Part shown: piece after piece, positions 24,446-32,688 of the stretch
How the letters are laid out: each line of letters opens with the position of its first letter
Position numbering within the stretch: the stretch's first letter is position 1
From: Acidovorax soli
GTDB lineage: Bacteria; Pseudomonadota; Gammaproteobacteria; Burkholderiales; Burkholderiaceae_C
NCBI RefSeq assembly: GCF_014207955.1
Contig: NZ_JACHLK010000002.1
Span: 682,001-746,000, forward strand
Length of the DNA stretch: 64,000 nucleotides
Direction of reading: 5' to 3'
Position numbers and translations under genes: made by a program
The notes under the pieces: generated by a model
Seen by the model: the letters and a program-made list of their open reading frames with translations, nothing else
What the model was told of the DNA's origin: nothing
Database searches by the model: none

Positions 24446-25375
24446 ATGAATGATTTCAAACCAAACTGGCGCTCAGTCGGGTGCCTGACGGCTGCGGCTG
24501 CAGTCGTGTTTCTCGCAGGGTGCTCCGACGCCGGCATCAAGGCCGCCAAGCAGGAGCCCTACCCTCGCCATTCCGGCACCACGTTTGAGAAGGTGTTGGA
24601 TAACTACCAATGGTGCAAAAACAAGAAGTGGGAGCGCAAGGAGCTCAAGACAGGCGAGAAGTATGTGGAGTTCACGTGCCTGGCCACAGCACCGGACGTC
24701 AAGGCCAAGATCGCGGAGTACGTCGCCGAGTTGGATGCGAAAGCCGCGCAGGAGCTGGCCAAGATCAACGGGAGCGACGAGGAGTTCATGACACGAACTC
24801 GCGAGTACGCGTACTCCAAGCAACTCGGTGCGGCCCAGAACGTGGAGTTGGATGAGGAGCGCCTGCGAAACTTTGACGCAGGGAGACCCAGCGCGATGGG
24901 CATGGGCGAAACCAGGGCAAGCATCGTCTACGACTTGAAGCTCTCGCGTGAACGGCTGGCGTCGTTTCAGACACCCGAGTACATCGCAAGTGCGGAAGCC
25001 TTGATTCGAGACGAGAAAGCCAAGCGCGACGAAGTCATCGCGGAGCGCACCAAGCGGTGGGAAGAAGGTTCGGTCCAACGTCGTCAAGCCGTGGTCGATG
25101 GGACGATCCAGGTGGTGTTTCAGTGGCAGTTGACCCAATCAGGCGGTGTTGGCAACTACGCCATGGCGGTGAACTTCGACTTCGGTGGCCGGCCGTACAC
25201 GGTCGACGGACAGGACGGCGTGGGTAACTCCATGTTGGCCGCGATCTACCAGGACCAGCCGATTACCAGTGGACTGCGCGAAGTTCTCAATCGCGACGCG
25301 ATCTTCAATGCGCCCGACGGCGCAATCCTCTATTACCTCTCGCGCAAATCAATGAAGGCCAAGAGCCAGTCCTGA
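24446..25375 (+). CDS. Lipoprotein with helical mature part, unknown
   Basis: The 309-residue product has a signal peptide with a lipobox (FLAGC, lipidated Cys at residue 26). The mature part is charged and largely helical (residues about 60-210), with a short C-terminal globular domain rich in Gly and aromatic residues (GNYAMAVNFDFGGRPYTVDG). It is presumably anchored in the outer or inner membrane. It is followed 42 bases later by the DUF3472-like secreted protein, so the two exported proteins could work together. The gene has codon use and GC similar to the rest of the accessory region. No family was recognised. Confidence 0.75.
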   Translation: MNDFKPNWRSVGCLTAAAAVVFLAGCSDAGIKAAKQEPYPRHSGTTFEKVLDNYQWCKNKKWERKELKTGEKYVEFTCLATAPDVKAKIAEYVAELDAKAAQELAKINGSDEEFMTRTREYAYSKQLGAAQNVELDEERLRNFDAGRPSAMGMGETRASIVYDLKLSRERLASFQTPEYIASAEALIRDEKAKRDEVIAERTKRWEEGSVQRRQAVVDGTIQVVFQWQLTQSGGVGNYAMAVNFDFGGRPYTVDGQDGVGNSMLAAIYQDQPITSGLREVLNRDAIFNAPDGAILYYLSRKSMKAKSQS

Positions 25376-25417
25376 TGATCTGGCTAGCACGTAGCAACTT
25401 ACCTTTTGGAGAAGTAC

Positions 25418-26608
25418 ATGAAGAAGGTTTTCTTGTCTCTGTTCGCTGCTGTCGCGAGCTTGGCTTCCCAGGCTCAACCGATGGCTGTTCCTATCCACAC
25501 GCAAATCGCTGAGCACTATTTCGAAGACCAGTCGCCTGCTTCCATGATGGAAGTGGACGTCAACTGGGAAACGGCTCCAGCGACTGGCTGGGGTAGTTAC
25601 GCTCAGTTCTACACCCGCTTTCAAGCGGGTGAGCGCAGCGGCGCGTACATGGGCCTGCAGCAGGACGACCGCGACGGCAAGAAGATCATCTTCTCCATGT
25701 GGGATGCTTCTGCGTCGCACAAGGTCCGTCCCTATGCTCTGCCCCATTGCCAACGTTTCAGCCACGAAGGCAACGGCGCTATGTGCATCATGAAGTTCCA
25801 GTGGAAGCCTGGTGTGAAGTACAAACTTGTCATGGGCATCATTCCAGCAAAGACAGGTGATGTCGGCTTTACCCGTTGGGGTGGCTGGCTCGTGGACTCT
25901 GCCGGTGTGGAAACCTTCATCGGTGGCTACGAGGTGCCTGACTACAACGGTCTCAAGGGTGTGGGGGGGCTCCTGCCTGCCAACATCCTGATGGTCATGG
26001 AGTACTACCTGGCTCCTTCGAATGTGCAGTGCAGCTCGCTGCCTCAGCAGTCGCTCACCTGGTCAGGTCTGCGTGTGAACGGTAGCCGTGCTCCGAAGAA
26101 CGTCTATGCACGCTACCAGACGTTCCTGAGTGATTGTGTCTACAGCGAATATGTGCGCTCGTATAGCAAGGGCAGTGACTCGATTACGCAGACCACCAAC
26201 GTGCTGAACGCTCCACGTGCCAACGAAGGTGCTTTCCTGTGGACGTCTTCGGTGACTCCTGTACCGACGACTCCTACCACGCCTGCTCCTACGCCGACCA
26301 CTCCCGTCGTGACGACGCCAAGTGGCGACAAGATGTCAGCGGCCTTTCGCCAGCAGGTGGTCTGCACCTATGGCCGGGTCATCCGTCACTTCAAGGACCA
26401 CTTCGCGGCAGCTTTGCCTATCCGCGAATACGTCTCTGACATCACCTACCAGATCGGCTACCCTGAAGACCAATGGGGTAAGAACGGCTCGTTGGTGGCA
26501 GCACTGGCATACGTTCACTCTGAAGGGCAGATGACAGTGGTATGGGCTGACGGTACCCGTCAGAACTTCGGTCCTATTGGTGACTGGATTTCAGCTGCTG
26601 GCTGCTAA
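25418..26608 (+). CDS. Secreted DUF3472-like protein with Pro/Thr linker
   Basis: The 396-residue protein begins with a signal peptide (MKKVFLSLFAAVASLASQAQ). Residues about 35-235 match the DUF3472 layout: a beta-rich N-terminal strand, GSYAQFYTRF, a GAYMGLQQD strand, the very typical IIFSMWDAS, and a later W-G-G-W-L block. A Pro/Thr linker (about 280-305) leads to a ~80-residue C-terminal domain with two Cys. The start was set at the ATG at 25418 after TTTTGGAGAAGTAC; a TTG 12 bases earlier is in frame but lies at the ribosome binding site. DUF3472 proteins are thought to bind or act on glycans and include secreted fungal and bacterial forms; substrate here is unknown. A strong terminator follows. 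Confidence 0.75.
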   Translation: MKKVFLSLFAAVASLASQAQPMAVPIHTQIAEHYFEDQSPASMMEVDVNWETAPATGWGSYAQFYTRFQAGERSGAYMGLQQDDRDGKKIIFSMWDASASHKVRPYALPHCQRFSHEGNGAMCIMKFQWKPGVKYKLVMGIIPAKTGDVGFTRWGGWLVDSAGVETFIGGYEVPDYNGLKGVGGLLPANILMVMEYYLAPSNVQCSSLPQQSLTWSGLRVNGSRAPKNVYARYQTFLSDCVYSEYVRSYSKGSDSITQTTNVLNAPRANEGAFLWTSSVTPVPTTPTTPAPTPTTPVVTTPSGDKMSAAFRQQVVCTYGRVIRHFKDHFAAALPIREYVSDITYQIGYPEDQWGKNGSLVAALAYVHSEGQMTVVWADGTRQNFGPIGDWISAAGC

Positions 26609-26613
26609 AGCAT

Positions 26614-26649
26614 AGAGCCTGGGGAGACATCCCTGGGCCTCTTTTTTTT
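26614..26649 (+). terminator. Intrinsic terminator after the DUF3472-like gene
   Basis: AGAGCCTGGGGA and TCCCTGGGCCTCT form a 12-pair stem (two G-U pairs, one bulged base) around the loop GACA, followed by eight T. It starts 6 bases after the stop codon and is a textbook rightward terminator. Confidence 0.82.
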
Positions 26650-26936
26650 CAGTCGAGCCCTCTTACCGCGCGGTCAGTGCGAGATGTAGTAGTGCTTCGA
26701 GCTTGCCGGCCCCTCGCTCGCTGGGCTCGGCCGCATTGCCACCCGTGCTGCGCCGATTAAATGATCGGGCCTGGGGGGTGCTTTTGAGGACTTCCAACAA
26801 CGTTAAATCGTTACGAGATGAAAGAACCAACCTGCAAGGTCGAGCCATCTTGGTGCATGACGAGCATGTTCGATCAACTTCGACTCGAAGGCTGGCGAAC
26901 TGGTGAGGCTTCCCAAGCGGACCAGAACCCTAGAAC
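26650..26936. other. Gap after the terminator without a supported gene
   Basis: Together with the terminator this stretch makes about 330 bases without a gene. A 61-codon leftward frame (26,663-26,848) lacks a ribosome binding site and family resemblance. I see no repeat or RNA gene. Confidence 0.45.
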
Positions 26937-27182
26937 ATGAGGGTTCCAATACTCAAGGACCTCAAGATGGATGAAGATGATTTCGAATTCGGCTACGAGC
27001 ACCGCCCAGACGACGATAAGCCGGACTTTGATGGAGCCATCGAAGAACAGGACGTTGAGATCGAACTAGATGAGCTTCTGAATGACAACTACAACTGCGA
27101 CGACCGTGATGAAAATTACGGGCAAGCCATCGACGACGCTCACAAGGTGATCGACTCCCTTGAGCCGATCTCAGAGCCATAA
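26937..27182 (+). CDS. Small, very acidic hypothetical protein
   Basis: The 81-residue product is strongly acidic: about a third of the residues are Asp or Glu (runs such as MDEDDFEFGY and EEQDVEIELDELLND), with few basic residues. Such composition is seen in DNA-mimic or inhibitor proteins, but also in unrelated small proteins, so no function is given. An internal ATG at 26967, after AAGGACCTCAAG, may be the true start, leaving 71 residues. It is isolated and in low-GC DNA. Reality of the gene is moderately supported by the biased composition and the ribosome binding site. Confidence 0.5.
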   Translation: MRVPILKDLKMDEDDFEFGYEHRPDDDKPDFDGAIEEQDVEIELDELLNDNYNCDDRDENYGQAIDDAHKVIDSLEPISEP

Positions 27183-27224
27183 CGTTCCATCCTTTCCGGG
27201 TATCGCAGACGCCCAAATGAGATC

Positions 27225-27629
27225 TTATTTAGGCCACACCCGAGTGGCCAACTCTTCACGCTCAACGAGATCACCAAGCGGGTCGCCGAACTCTTCGTCC
27301 GGCACCCACTTCGCACCGATGTACTGAGCATTCCGTGGCGAATTCATCTTCCACCTCCATTGTTCAAGCGACCCCGACTTCTTGCTCCAAGGGTCGATGA
27401 AGTCGTTCCCGTTGAACACGACGAGACAGTCGATCCCAACAGGAGCATCTCGCTTCTGCAGCGAGTCAACAAATTCGGCTGACGCAAAGACCAGGAGGTC
27501 TGTATCCGACTGGTCTGTGGCCCAGCCGTTCGCTTGCGAGCCGATCATCCAAACCGCTTGCGGCGGGGAAGAAAGCGCCGCAATAGCTTGGATGAATTCA
27601 ACTACATGCGGTCTCATAGCGATACTCAT
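27225..27629 (-). CDS. Nucleotidyltransferase-fold protein (Pol-beta type)
   Basis: The 134-residue protein shows the minimal nucleotidyltransferase signature: G30-S31 followed by SDTDLL with D42 and D44, and a third acidic residue D67 in GIDCLVV. The remaining C-terminal part (WRWKMNSPRNAQYIG) is short. MNT-type proteins of this size often pair with HEPN toxins, but no HEPN-like gene is adjacent, so this is an orphan or a stand-alone enzyme. It lies just beyond the palindromic terminator of the next leftward unit, with its own likely promoter. The nucleotide and acceptor are unknown. Confidence 0.75.
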   Translation of the reverse strand: MSIAMRPHVVEFIQAIAALSSPPQAVWMIGSQANGWATDQSDTDLLVFASAEFVDSLQKRDAPVGIDCLVVFNGNDFIDPWSKKSGSLEQWRWKMNSPRNAQYIGAKWVPDEEFGDPLGDLVEREELATRVWPK

Positions 27630-27664
27630 TCGTGCTCCTTAGGGCCACTTTAGTCGCACTCATG

Positions 27665-27694
27665 GAAAAGGCCCGTGATGATCATCACGGGCCT
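27665..27694 (-). terminator. Perfect 26-base palindrome, leftward terminator
   Basis: AGGCCCGTGATGA and its exact complement TCATCACGGGCCT form a perfect palindrome at 27,669-27,694. On the minus strand it is followed by TTTT, so it fits an intrinsic terminator for the leftward genes to its right (27,912-30,141). A dimeric protein-binding site is an alternative. Confidence 0.7.
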
Positions 27695-27911
27695 CTCACA
27701 CTGGCAAGAAAAAGGATTGACTCAGTGGATCGATGTCGAGCTTGGCTCTTGATCCAATCTGTCAGGGCAGCCTCACCTTACCTCGCTTTTCGGTGTACTC
27801 ACTATCTGCTTCGACTGAGCCATCGCATACAGCAGCCTGATGGCTTCTTCATGCGCCCTTCAATGAGGTGAAGCCTAGCGAGGCAGTTCATGACTGGCAC
27901 TGGTATCTTCG

Positions 27912-28967
27912 TCAAAACAGTGCAGTCGAGTGGCGACCACCCACACGTTGATTCGCAAACGGCCAACTGGCTGCGGATGGCTTGAACTCGGCTATGGAGA
28001 GCGCATCGCGTCCAAGCATGCTCCAATGGGTCAGCCAATCGGCGAATCCAAAGTACACAGCCAGCCGCCTCCTCTGTTCGGTCGCAGGCAGGTGTTGAGA
28101 CAAGCTCATCGAGCGATACGCAAACCTCGAACCTTTTCCATCGAGGCAGTAGCAATCGCCTGCACCTCTTGTGACCTCCTGCCATGCATTGCTCATTTCT
28201 GCACCTGCCGAGAAAGGTGAGGTGTTCCGCAGTATCAGCAGAACATCGTAACGAGTGCCCTCTGGCACAAAACTCGCTCTCATCACCACACCGCGTACCG
28301 ATTCAGGAAGGCGTGCTCGTATGTTTGAGACGAGCTCATCTTTGGTCTGACGAACGTGATTCAACTGTTCGGAGAAGGGGCTGCAACTTGGCTCGATCAA
28401 GCTGAAGCTAGACATCTCAACAAACGGCTCACTTTTGGCAAGTCGATCCAAGAAGACCTCCACCCTCTTGGACGCACTGCGGCAGCGGCTATGCCACTTT
28501 CGGAGCGCCTCTTTAAACACCTGGCTCTTGAAGCCCATGCTCACATGGGCAACAAGGTCATTGAGTGCTTGGGCTAGGTCAAACCCGGTGTACTTCTGTA
28601 GAGCGCGCCGTTCATCCACCTGTTGCTCGAACAGAATAGTTGAGGCACGTGGACTGCGCGTGCACGCTTCCAAGCAAAGTTCCAAGATGGGGTGGAAACG
28701 AGCGCCCTGGTGTACCGACATCAATCTGAATGGATTGCTTCCGAGCAACCTAAAGAGCTCGGCGGCAACATCACTGGAGAACTCAATTCCTCCATCACTG
28801 GTGGTAGAGAACAAAGCGGACTTGGCCTTTGCCACCTTTGGAAAGAGCGCGATCAGTTCGAGCGTCTGGTTGACGCACCTACCGAACTCTTCCACCGAGC
28901 TGAAAGGACCGCGGTGCAAGTGAAACTCGCCTTCTGAGACGCAGGTCTCGATTTCATTGATGTCCAT
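27912..28967 (-). CDS. Hypothetical protein downstream of YagK/YfjJ-type gene
   Basis: I do not recognise this 351-residue protein. It starts MDINEIETCVSEGEFHLHRG with a good ribosome binding site (AAGGAGCGCATC then ATG) and overlaps the end of the upstream gene by 14 bases, so the two are co-translated. The N-terminal ~190 residues are helical and mixed; residues about 205-270 (PESVRGVVMRASFVPEGTRYDVL) look beta-rich. No membrane segment, zinc motif or nuclease motif is evident. Its coupling to the YagK/YfjJ-type gene suggests a role in the life cycle of the same small element. Confidence 0.75.
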   Translation of the reverse strand: MDINEIETCVSEGEFHLHRGPFSSVEEFGRCVNQTLELIALFPKVAKAKSALFSTTSDGGIEFSSDVAAELFRLLGSNPFRLMSVHQGARFHPILELCLEACTRSPRASTILFEQQVDERRALQKYTGFDLAQALNDLVAHVSMGFKSQVFKEALRKWHSRCRSASKRVEVFLDRLAKSEPFVEMSSFSLIEPSCSPFSEQLNHVRQTKDELVSNIRARLPESVRGVVMRASFVPEGTRYDVLLILRNTSPFSAGAEMSNAWQEVTRGAGDCYCLDGKGSRFAYRSMSLSQHLPATEQRRRLAVYFGFADWLTHWSMLGRDALSIAEFKPSAASWPFANQRVGGRHSTALF

Positions 28968-30141
28968 GATGCGCTCCTTGTGGCCCCTCTGAGGGCTTCT
29001 TCAAGCGGCGCGATGACGTGCGCACTTGCGACTTTCCAAACGTCCGGAATCCAGCAACGTCAAACCGAAGATAGAAATCGATCTTCGTTAGGTAGGCAGC
29101 GATCAATCTAACTCCGTCCATGTTTTCCTGAGAGTCCCGGTGCAACATGCCGATGCCCATTGCATCAGTCGGGTAGGCGCCTTTGTTTGCATTGCAGTTG
29201 AAGTATGTACCGGTGCCTTCCGTTACCACGTTGACCCAGTGTTCTCCCAGACTCTTTGCGATGCCCATGTCCCCTCTGTGTTCGCTCCCATTAAACAGCA
29301 GCCAAAAGTGAAAGTGGAGGCCCTTGAGGCACGCGCTTTCCATCGCCCATGCGTATCCAACAAGGCCATTGGGATAGGTCTTTCGTATGTGATCAATCAT
29401 CGCTTCGCGATGCTGCGCCGCTTCCTCTATTGATAGCGAGGTCGAAATTTCCGTGCCATCAAGTCGTCCCGCACCATATGCGAAGTCAACCCGAACCGAA
29501 AGCAACCGTGCATGTCGGGAAAACAGCTTTTCCAGCAAGCTTAAAAGTTGCTTGAGAGATTTCTGCGAGGTTCTTCGGAAATTTCTTAGCAGCTTTCGCA
29601 CCGTCTCTGAAGACATCTCCGCCTTCAACTCAGCCACGAGTAGATTTAGCGCCTTGACCGCGCCCTGCTTCTGAGACGCGTTCCCAAAGTCCAACGCATC
29701 CTTTAGAGAGTAAACATCAAATTTGGAAATGACTTTTTGATAATTGTCCTCATAAGGATGGAATGCATGTGATCGAAAGTATACTTTCGCATCAACGAAT
29801 GGAACAGTCAAGTCCCGAACAAGCTCAGCCACGCACTTATCGCTGTACTCCACTTTTTCAATTATTCGCCCTCTGAGTCCTTGGCTTTCGGCATAGACCG
29901 CGGCAGGTTGCCGCGGGTCTAGCGTGTTGATCTTTTGAAGCGTCCTCCCATGCGCTTTGAATCGAAGGTAGAAATCTGCCTCTGGCGTGACAAAGGCTCG
30001 TCCTCCACTAAGAGATCCATCTTCGTTTTCTTTTCCTTCGGTGGCATCCTCAATCACCAAAAACCGGTATTTCTCGAACCAATCCAATTCTTTTGACAGA
30101 CGAGCATGGTCGATCATGCTCTTCTTCTTTCTGAACTTCAT
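28954..30141 (-). CDS. YagK/YfjJ (inovirus Gp2-like) protein
   Basis: The 395-residue product has a C-terminal domain that matches the YagK/YfjJ type: GYAWAMESACLKGLHFHFW with an HxH pair, then GTGTYFNCNANKG, GIGMLHRD and AAYLTKIDFYLR followed by FRTFGKSQVRTS. The family is found on inovirus-like prophages and on CP4-57-type cryptic elements, and the HxH strand is reminiscent of HUH-type replication proteins, although a catalytic Tyr has not been assigned. The start at 30141 is preceded by AAGGAAAATTC, whereas an ATG 84 bases upstream is not. It forms an operon with the 351-residue gene. GC is clearly lower than in the core genome. Confidence 0.8.
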   Translation of the reverse strand: MKFRKKKSMIDHARLSKELDWFEKYRFLVIEDATEGKENEDGSLSGGRAFVTPEADFYLRFKAHGRTLQKINTLDPRQPAAVYAESQGLRGRIIEKVEYSDKCVAELVRDLTVPFVDAKVYFRSHAFHPYEDNYQKVISKFDVYSLKDALDFGNASQKQGAVKALNLLVAELKAEMSSETVRKLLRNFRRTSQKSLKQLLSLLEKLFSRHARLLSVRVDFAYGAGRLDGTEISTSLSIEEAAQHREAMIDHIRKTYPNGLVGYAWAMESACLKGLHFHFWLLFNGSEHRGDMGIAKSLGEHWVNVVTEGTGTYFNCNANKGAYPTDAMGIGMLHRDSQENMDGVRLIAAYLTKIDFYLRFDVAGFRTFGKSQVRTSSRRLKKPSEGPQGAHHGHQ

Positions 30142-30575
30142 GAATTTTCCTTGATGTATCGAAGGCTTTGCACACCCCGTCAGCACACAATCACGACTCA
30201 AGAGTACTGAAGACAGGAGATCCATCTACTCTGTTCACTACGTTCATATGCAAACAGGCATGCTCACGCCTTACCATGTATATACCCACATGGATTAAAT
30301 AGAGTATTCCTGGGAGATCGGCAGTCTAAACACCGAAAATGACACGGCCACGCCGAGCATTCGCAAGGTGTGAGATATAGAAAGTTAGTGACCCAGCTGC
30401 ATGTAAGAAGTAGCCAACCTGACTACTCGGCGAGAGAACACCGAGCAGTCTTCATGGCGGTGCTGACGAAGGCGGAGAATTGAAAGTCTGTTCGCCTTCC
30501 CACGTACGGGGAGCCCGCTTTGACGCTTTGCAATGTTGGGTATCCTGCGCGAACAGTCCCAGCAGAGAGCCTGAT
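30142..30575. other. 434-base low-GC gap, probable promoter region
   Basis: AT-rich DNA upstream of the leftward YagK/YfjJ-type gene, likely holding its promoter and regulatory sites for the AlpA-like protein. No gene is supported. Close to the AlpA-like stop codon a 7-base perfect stem (CCCGACT-GAG-AGTCGGG, 30,580-30,596) overlaps the last codons of that gene; it has no T-run. Confidence 0.45.
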
Positions 30576-30842
30576 TTATCCCGACTGAGAGTCGGGCGGA
30601 TTGGTCATTTGAGCCCTCACCCAAAGTTCGATTGCAGAAAAATCGAAATAGAGGGCACCTCGCTTGGTGAGGCGGAAGGGCTGGGGGAACTTGCGGTCGA
30701 AGTTCTTGCAGCCGTTGGTGTGCAGTTCACGGAGAAGCGTCCGACCGATTGACAGCTTTCTACAGACAAGCGAAGCCTTGACCAGCATGGGGGCTTCTGC
30801 ACCATCACCATCGTGTTCGGCAAACGCGTTACTTTTCTTCAT
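30576..30842 (-). CDS. AlpA-like HTH regulator/excisionase
   Basis: The 88-residue protein has an AlpA/MerR-like winged helix core: VCRKLSIGRTLLRELHTNG (helix-turn-helix), FPQPFRLTKRGALYFDFSAI (wing) and ELWVRAQM, the last matching the closing W-x-x-A/R of AlpA proteins. A strong ribosome binding site (AGGAGTTGGA then ATG) supports the start. AlpA proteins regulate integrase and excision on CP4-57-like elements; here the gene lies 200 bases downstream of the integrase gene in the same direction, and upstream of the YagK/YfjJ-type gene. Control of excision or of the replication operon is expected. Confidence 0.78.
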   Translation of the reverse strand: MKKSNAFAEHDGDGAEAPMLVKASLVCRKLSIGRTLLRELHTNGCKNFDRKFPQPFRLTKRGALYFDFSAIELWVRAQMTNPPDSQSG

Positions 30843-31041
30843 TCCAACTCCTAGCGTAATAAAACAACTAACAACAAAACACCGCTCACCACCCCATGTG
30901 GCAAGCTACAGGCAAGGTCAGAGGAAACACCTCTGACCGTTTTGTTGCGTGGTCATATAAACGCTTCGCAACGGTTTGAATTCAAACGCATACGCATCTT
31001 ACGACAAATTCCAGGATGTTGCAACGGACATCGAAAAATAG

Positions 31042-32313
31042 TCACTTCGTAGGGCTAACAAAAGATTGGGACAGGAAGACGGTTCGCCTAGCTGCAACGG
31101 CATCGGACGATGAGCCTGGAACACTGGAATTGCAAAACTGGGCCCAGTCTTCCATGAGATGCCGACGCTTCTCAAGCGCATCGCCTCTTCTATAGGCAGC
31201 TTCAGTCTTGCTATCTAGCGTGTGCGCCAAGGCAATTTCAACAACGTCTCTTGGGTAGTCAGTTGCATCACCAACCCAGTCCCTAAAGGTAGATCGAAAT
31301 CCATGGGGGACGGCATCAACCTGCATGTCTCTCGTGACCTTGCTGAGAGACATGTCCGACAGATCGCCTCCCTGCCGACCCGGGAAAACATAGTTGCTCC
31401 CATCAATCCTCGGCAGCGCCTTCAACAACCGCATTGCTTCTCTGGAAAGGGGCACACGGTGCTCCTTTCCAGCCTTCATTCGTTCCGCGGGAACAGTCCA
31501 CATGCGGGATTCGAGGTCAATCTCTGACCAGACTGCGCCACGCACTTCACCGCTTCTCGCAGCGCACAGGATCGCAAACTCAAGTGCTCGAGCTGAAAAG
31601 CCTTCACGCGTACCAAGCGCCTTCATGAACTCCGGCATTTGTGCGAAGGGGATGGCTCGATGGTGCTTGACCTTAGCGACCTTGTTTGGCGCCGGCAGCA
31701 ACTTGTCTAGATGGCCTTTCCAAGCGGCTGGATTGTCTCCAACGCGATATCCACGAACTTTTGCCCAATCAAGAACGCTTTCTATACGCCCGCGAAGCCG
31801 TGATGCGGTCTCATTTTTTGTCTTCCATATGGGCTCGAGCACCCTCATGACTTGTTCTTGCCCCACGTCCTTGACGTACATGTCGCCAAACACAGGGTAG
31901 ACATAGGTCTCCAGGGTGGAGCGCCACTGCGCTCGATGCTTCTCACTCTTCCAGCTATCCCCGTGCGCATCGATGTAGGCTGACGCTGCTTCCTCAAACG
32001 TCTTGAGCGACTCTTGCTTAGCTTTGAGCTGGCTCGCTAGTTCCTTGCGCTGCAGCTTAGGGTTGATGCCTTGCTTGAACGACTCCTTGGCCTCCTTCGC
32101 TTTGGCTCTGGCCTCGCCCAATCCGACCTCTGGATAGGGGCCAAGACCCATGTACTCGCGGATCTCGTTAACCGTCACGCGGAGGACCCACGAACTGCCT
32201 GCAGCGTCGTTCAAGTACAGATATAGACCTGCTACGCCCCCGACGGCGAACCGTCCAGGGCCCTTGAGGCGGCGGACTTCGATGGGAGACATCTCACGAG
32301 CTTTGCGAACCAT
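31042..32313 (-). CDS. P4-type tyrosine recombinase (site-specific integrase)
   Basis: The 423-residue product is a P4/IntS-like integrase: an N-terminal DUF4102-type arm-binding domain (SPIEVRRLKGPGRFAV...GLYLYL and YMGLGPYPEVGLGEARAKA), a core-binding domain and a catalytic domain with the first Arg in ARSGEVRGAVW, HRVPLSREA, the H-x-x-R box PHGFRSTFRDW, H in ALAHTLDS and nucleophile Tyr in EAAYRRGD. The start at 32313 is a choice; an ATG seven codons further in (MSPIEV) is also possible. It is the rightmost gene of the accessory region, next to the tRNA-Ser 3'-end copy, in agreement with integration into a tRNA gene. Confidence 0.92.
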   Translation of the reverse strand: MVRKAREMSPIEVRRLKGPGRFAVGGVAGLYLYLNDAAGSSWVLRVTVNEIREYMGLGPYPEVGLGEARAKAKEAKESFKQGINPKLQRKELASQLKAKQESLKTFEEAASAYIDAHGDSWKSEKHRAQWRSTLETYVYPVFGDMYVKDVGQEQVMRVLEPIWKTKNETASRLRGRIESVLDWAKVRGYRVGDNPAAWKGHLDKLLPAPNKVAKVKHHRAIPFAQMPEFMKALGTREGFSARALEFAILCAARSGEVRGAVWSEIDLESRMWTVPAERMKAGKEHRVPLSREAMRLLKALPRIDGSNYVFPGRQGGDLSDMSLSKVTRDMQVDAVPHGFRSTFRDWVGDATDYPRDVVEIALAHTLDSKTEAAYRRGDALEKRRHLMEDWAQFCNSSVPGSSSDAVAARRTVFLSQSFVSPTK

Positions 32314-32569
32314 TGGACAACCCGAACAACAACTAAAGGAGAGGCGGCATAAAGCGAGAAATCTTCCGCCATAGGCCAAAACATCCCCGAGATGCTATCA
32401 CCCTGCGACGGATTCATTTGCACCTTTCTTCGCACCTATGCAGAAGGTGTTAGAACGACAAGCTACGATGAGAAACGGTGAGCAAAATACAAGCAATCCA
32501 AATAAAATCAACAACTTATTCTCATCTCCAGTTTGGATCGACGTACTTCGATGAGCTATCGGGCAGACG

Positions 32570-32581
32570 CCCTCTCCGCCA
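32570..32581 (+). other. Probable attachment site: tRNA-Ser 3'-end copy
   Basis: CCCTCTCCGCCA is the usual 3' end (acceptor strand plus CCA) of betaproteobacterial tRNA-Ser. It is not preceded by a T-arm or any tRNA body, but is followed directly by a terminator of the kind that closes tRNA genes. Next to a P4-type integrase this fits attR. The intact tRNA-Ser and left att should lie outside the window. Confidence 0.6.
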
Positions 32582-32588
32582 AAGATAC

Positions 32589-32622
32589 AACCCCAAGTGG
32601 CTCACGCTGCTTGGGGTTTTTT
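32589..32622 (+). terminator. Strong stem-loop terminator at the core junction
   Basis: AACCCCAAG pairs perfectly with CTTGGGGTT (9 pairs) around a 12-base loop, followed by TTTT and a T-rich tail. It probably ended the original tRNA-Ser transcript, and might also serve the leftward tautomerase gene. Confidence 0.8.
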
Positions 32623-32688
32623 CTTGGCGGCCCTGTCCCGCCGGTCCTTGCGAGCAAAGCGACGCTGTCGGCTTCGCTGGGCCATCCA

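Larger units (their letters stand above)
32314..32688. other. Integrase upstream region, element end and core junction
   Basis: A 375-base stretch without a gene. It holds the likely attachment site (tRNA-Ser 3'-end copy at 32,570-32,581) and then a strong stem-loop terminator. The part left of 32,570 does not look like tRNA sequence, so the switch from element to chromosome is placed here. Confidence 0.55.

Noticed and set aside
27225-27629. MNT-HEPN toxin-antitoxin pair
   Set aside because: Only the nucleotidyltransferase is present. Neither neighbour shows an RxxxxH HEPN motif in a protein of fitting size.
32521-32581. Complete tRNA-Ser gene at the element end
   Set aside because: Only the 3' acceptor end is present. 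No anticodon arm or T-arm precedes it.
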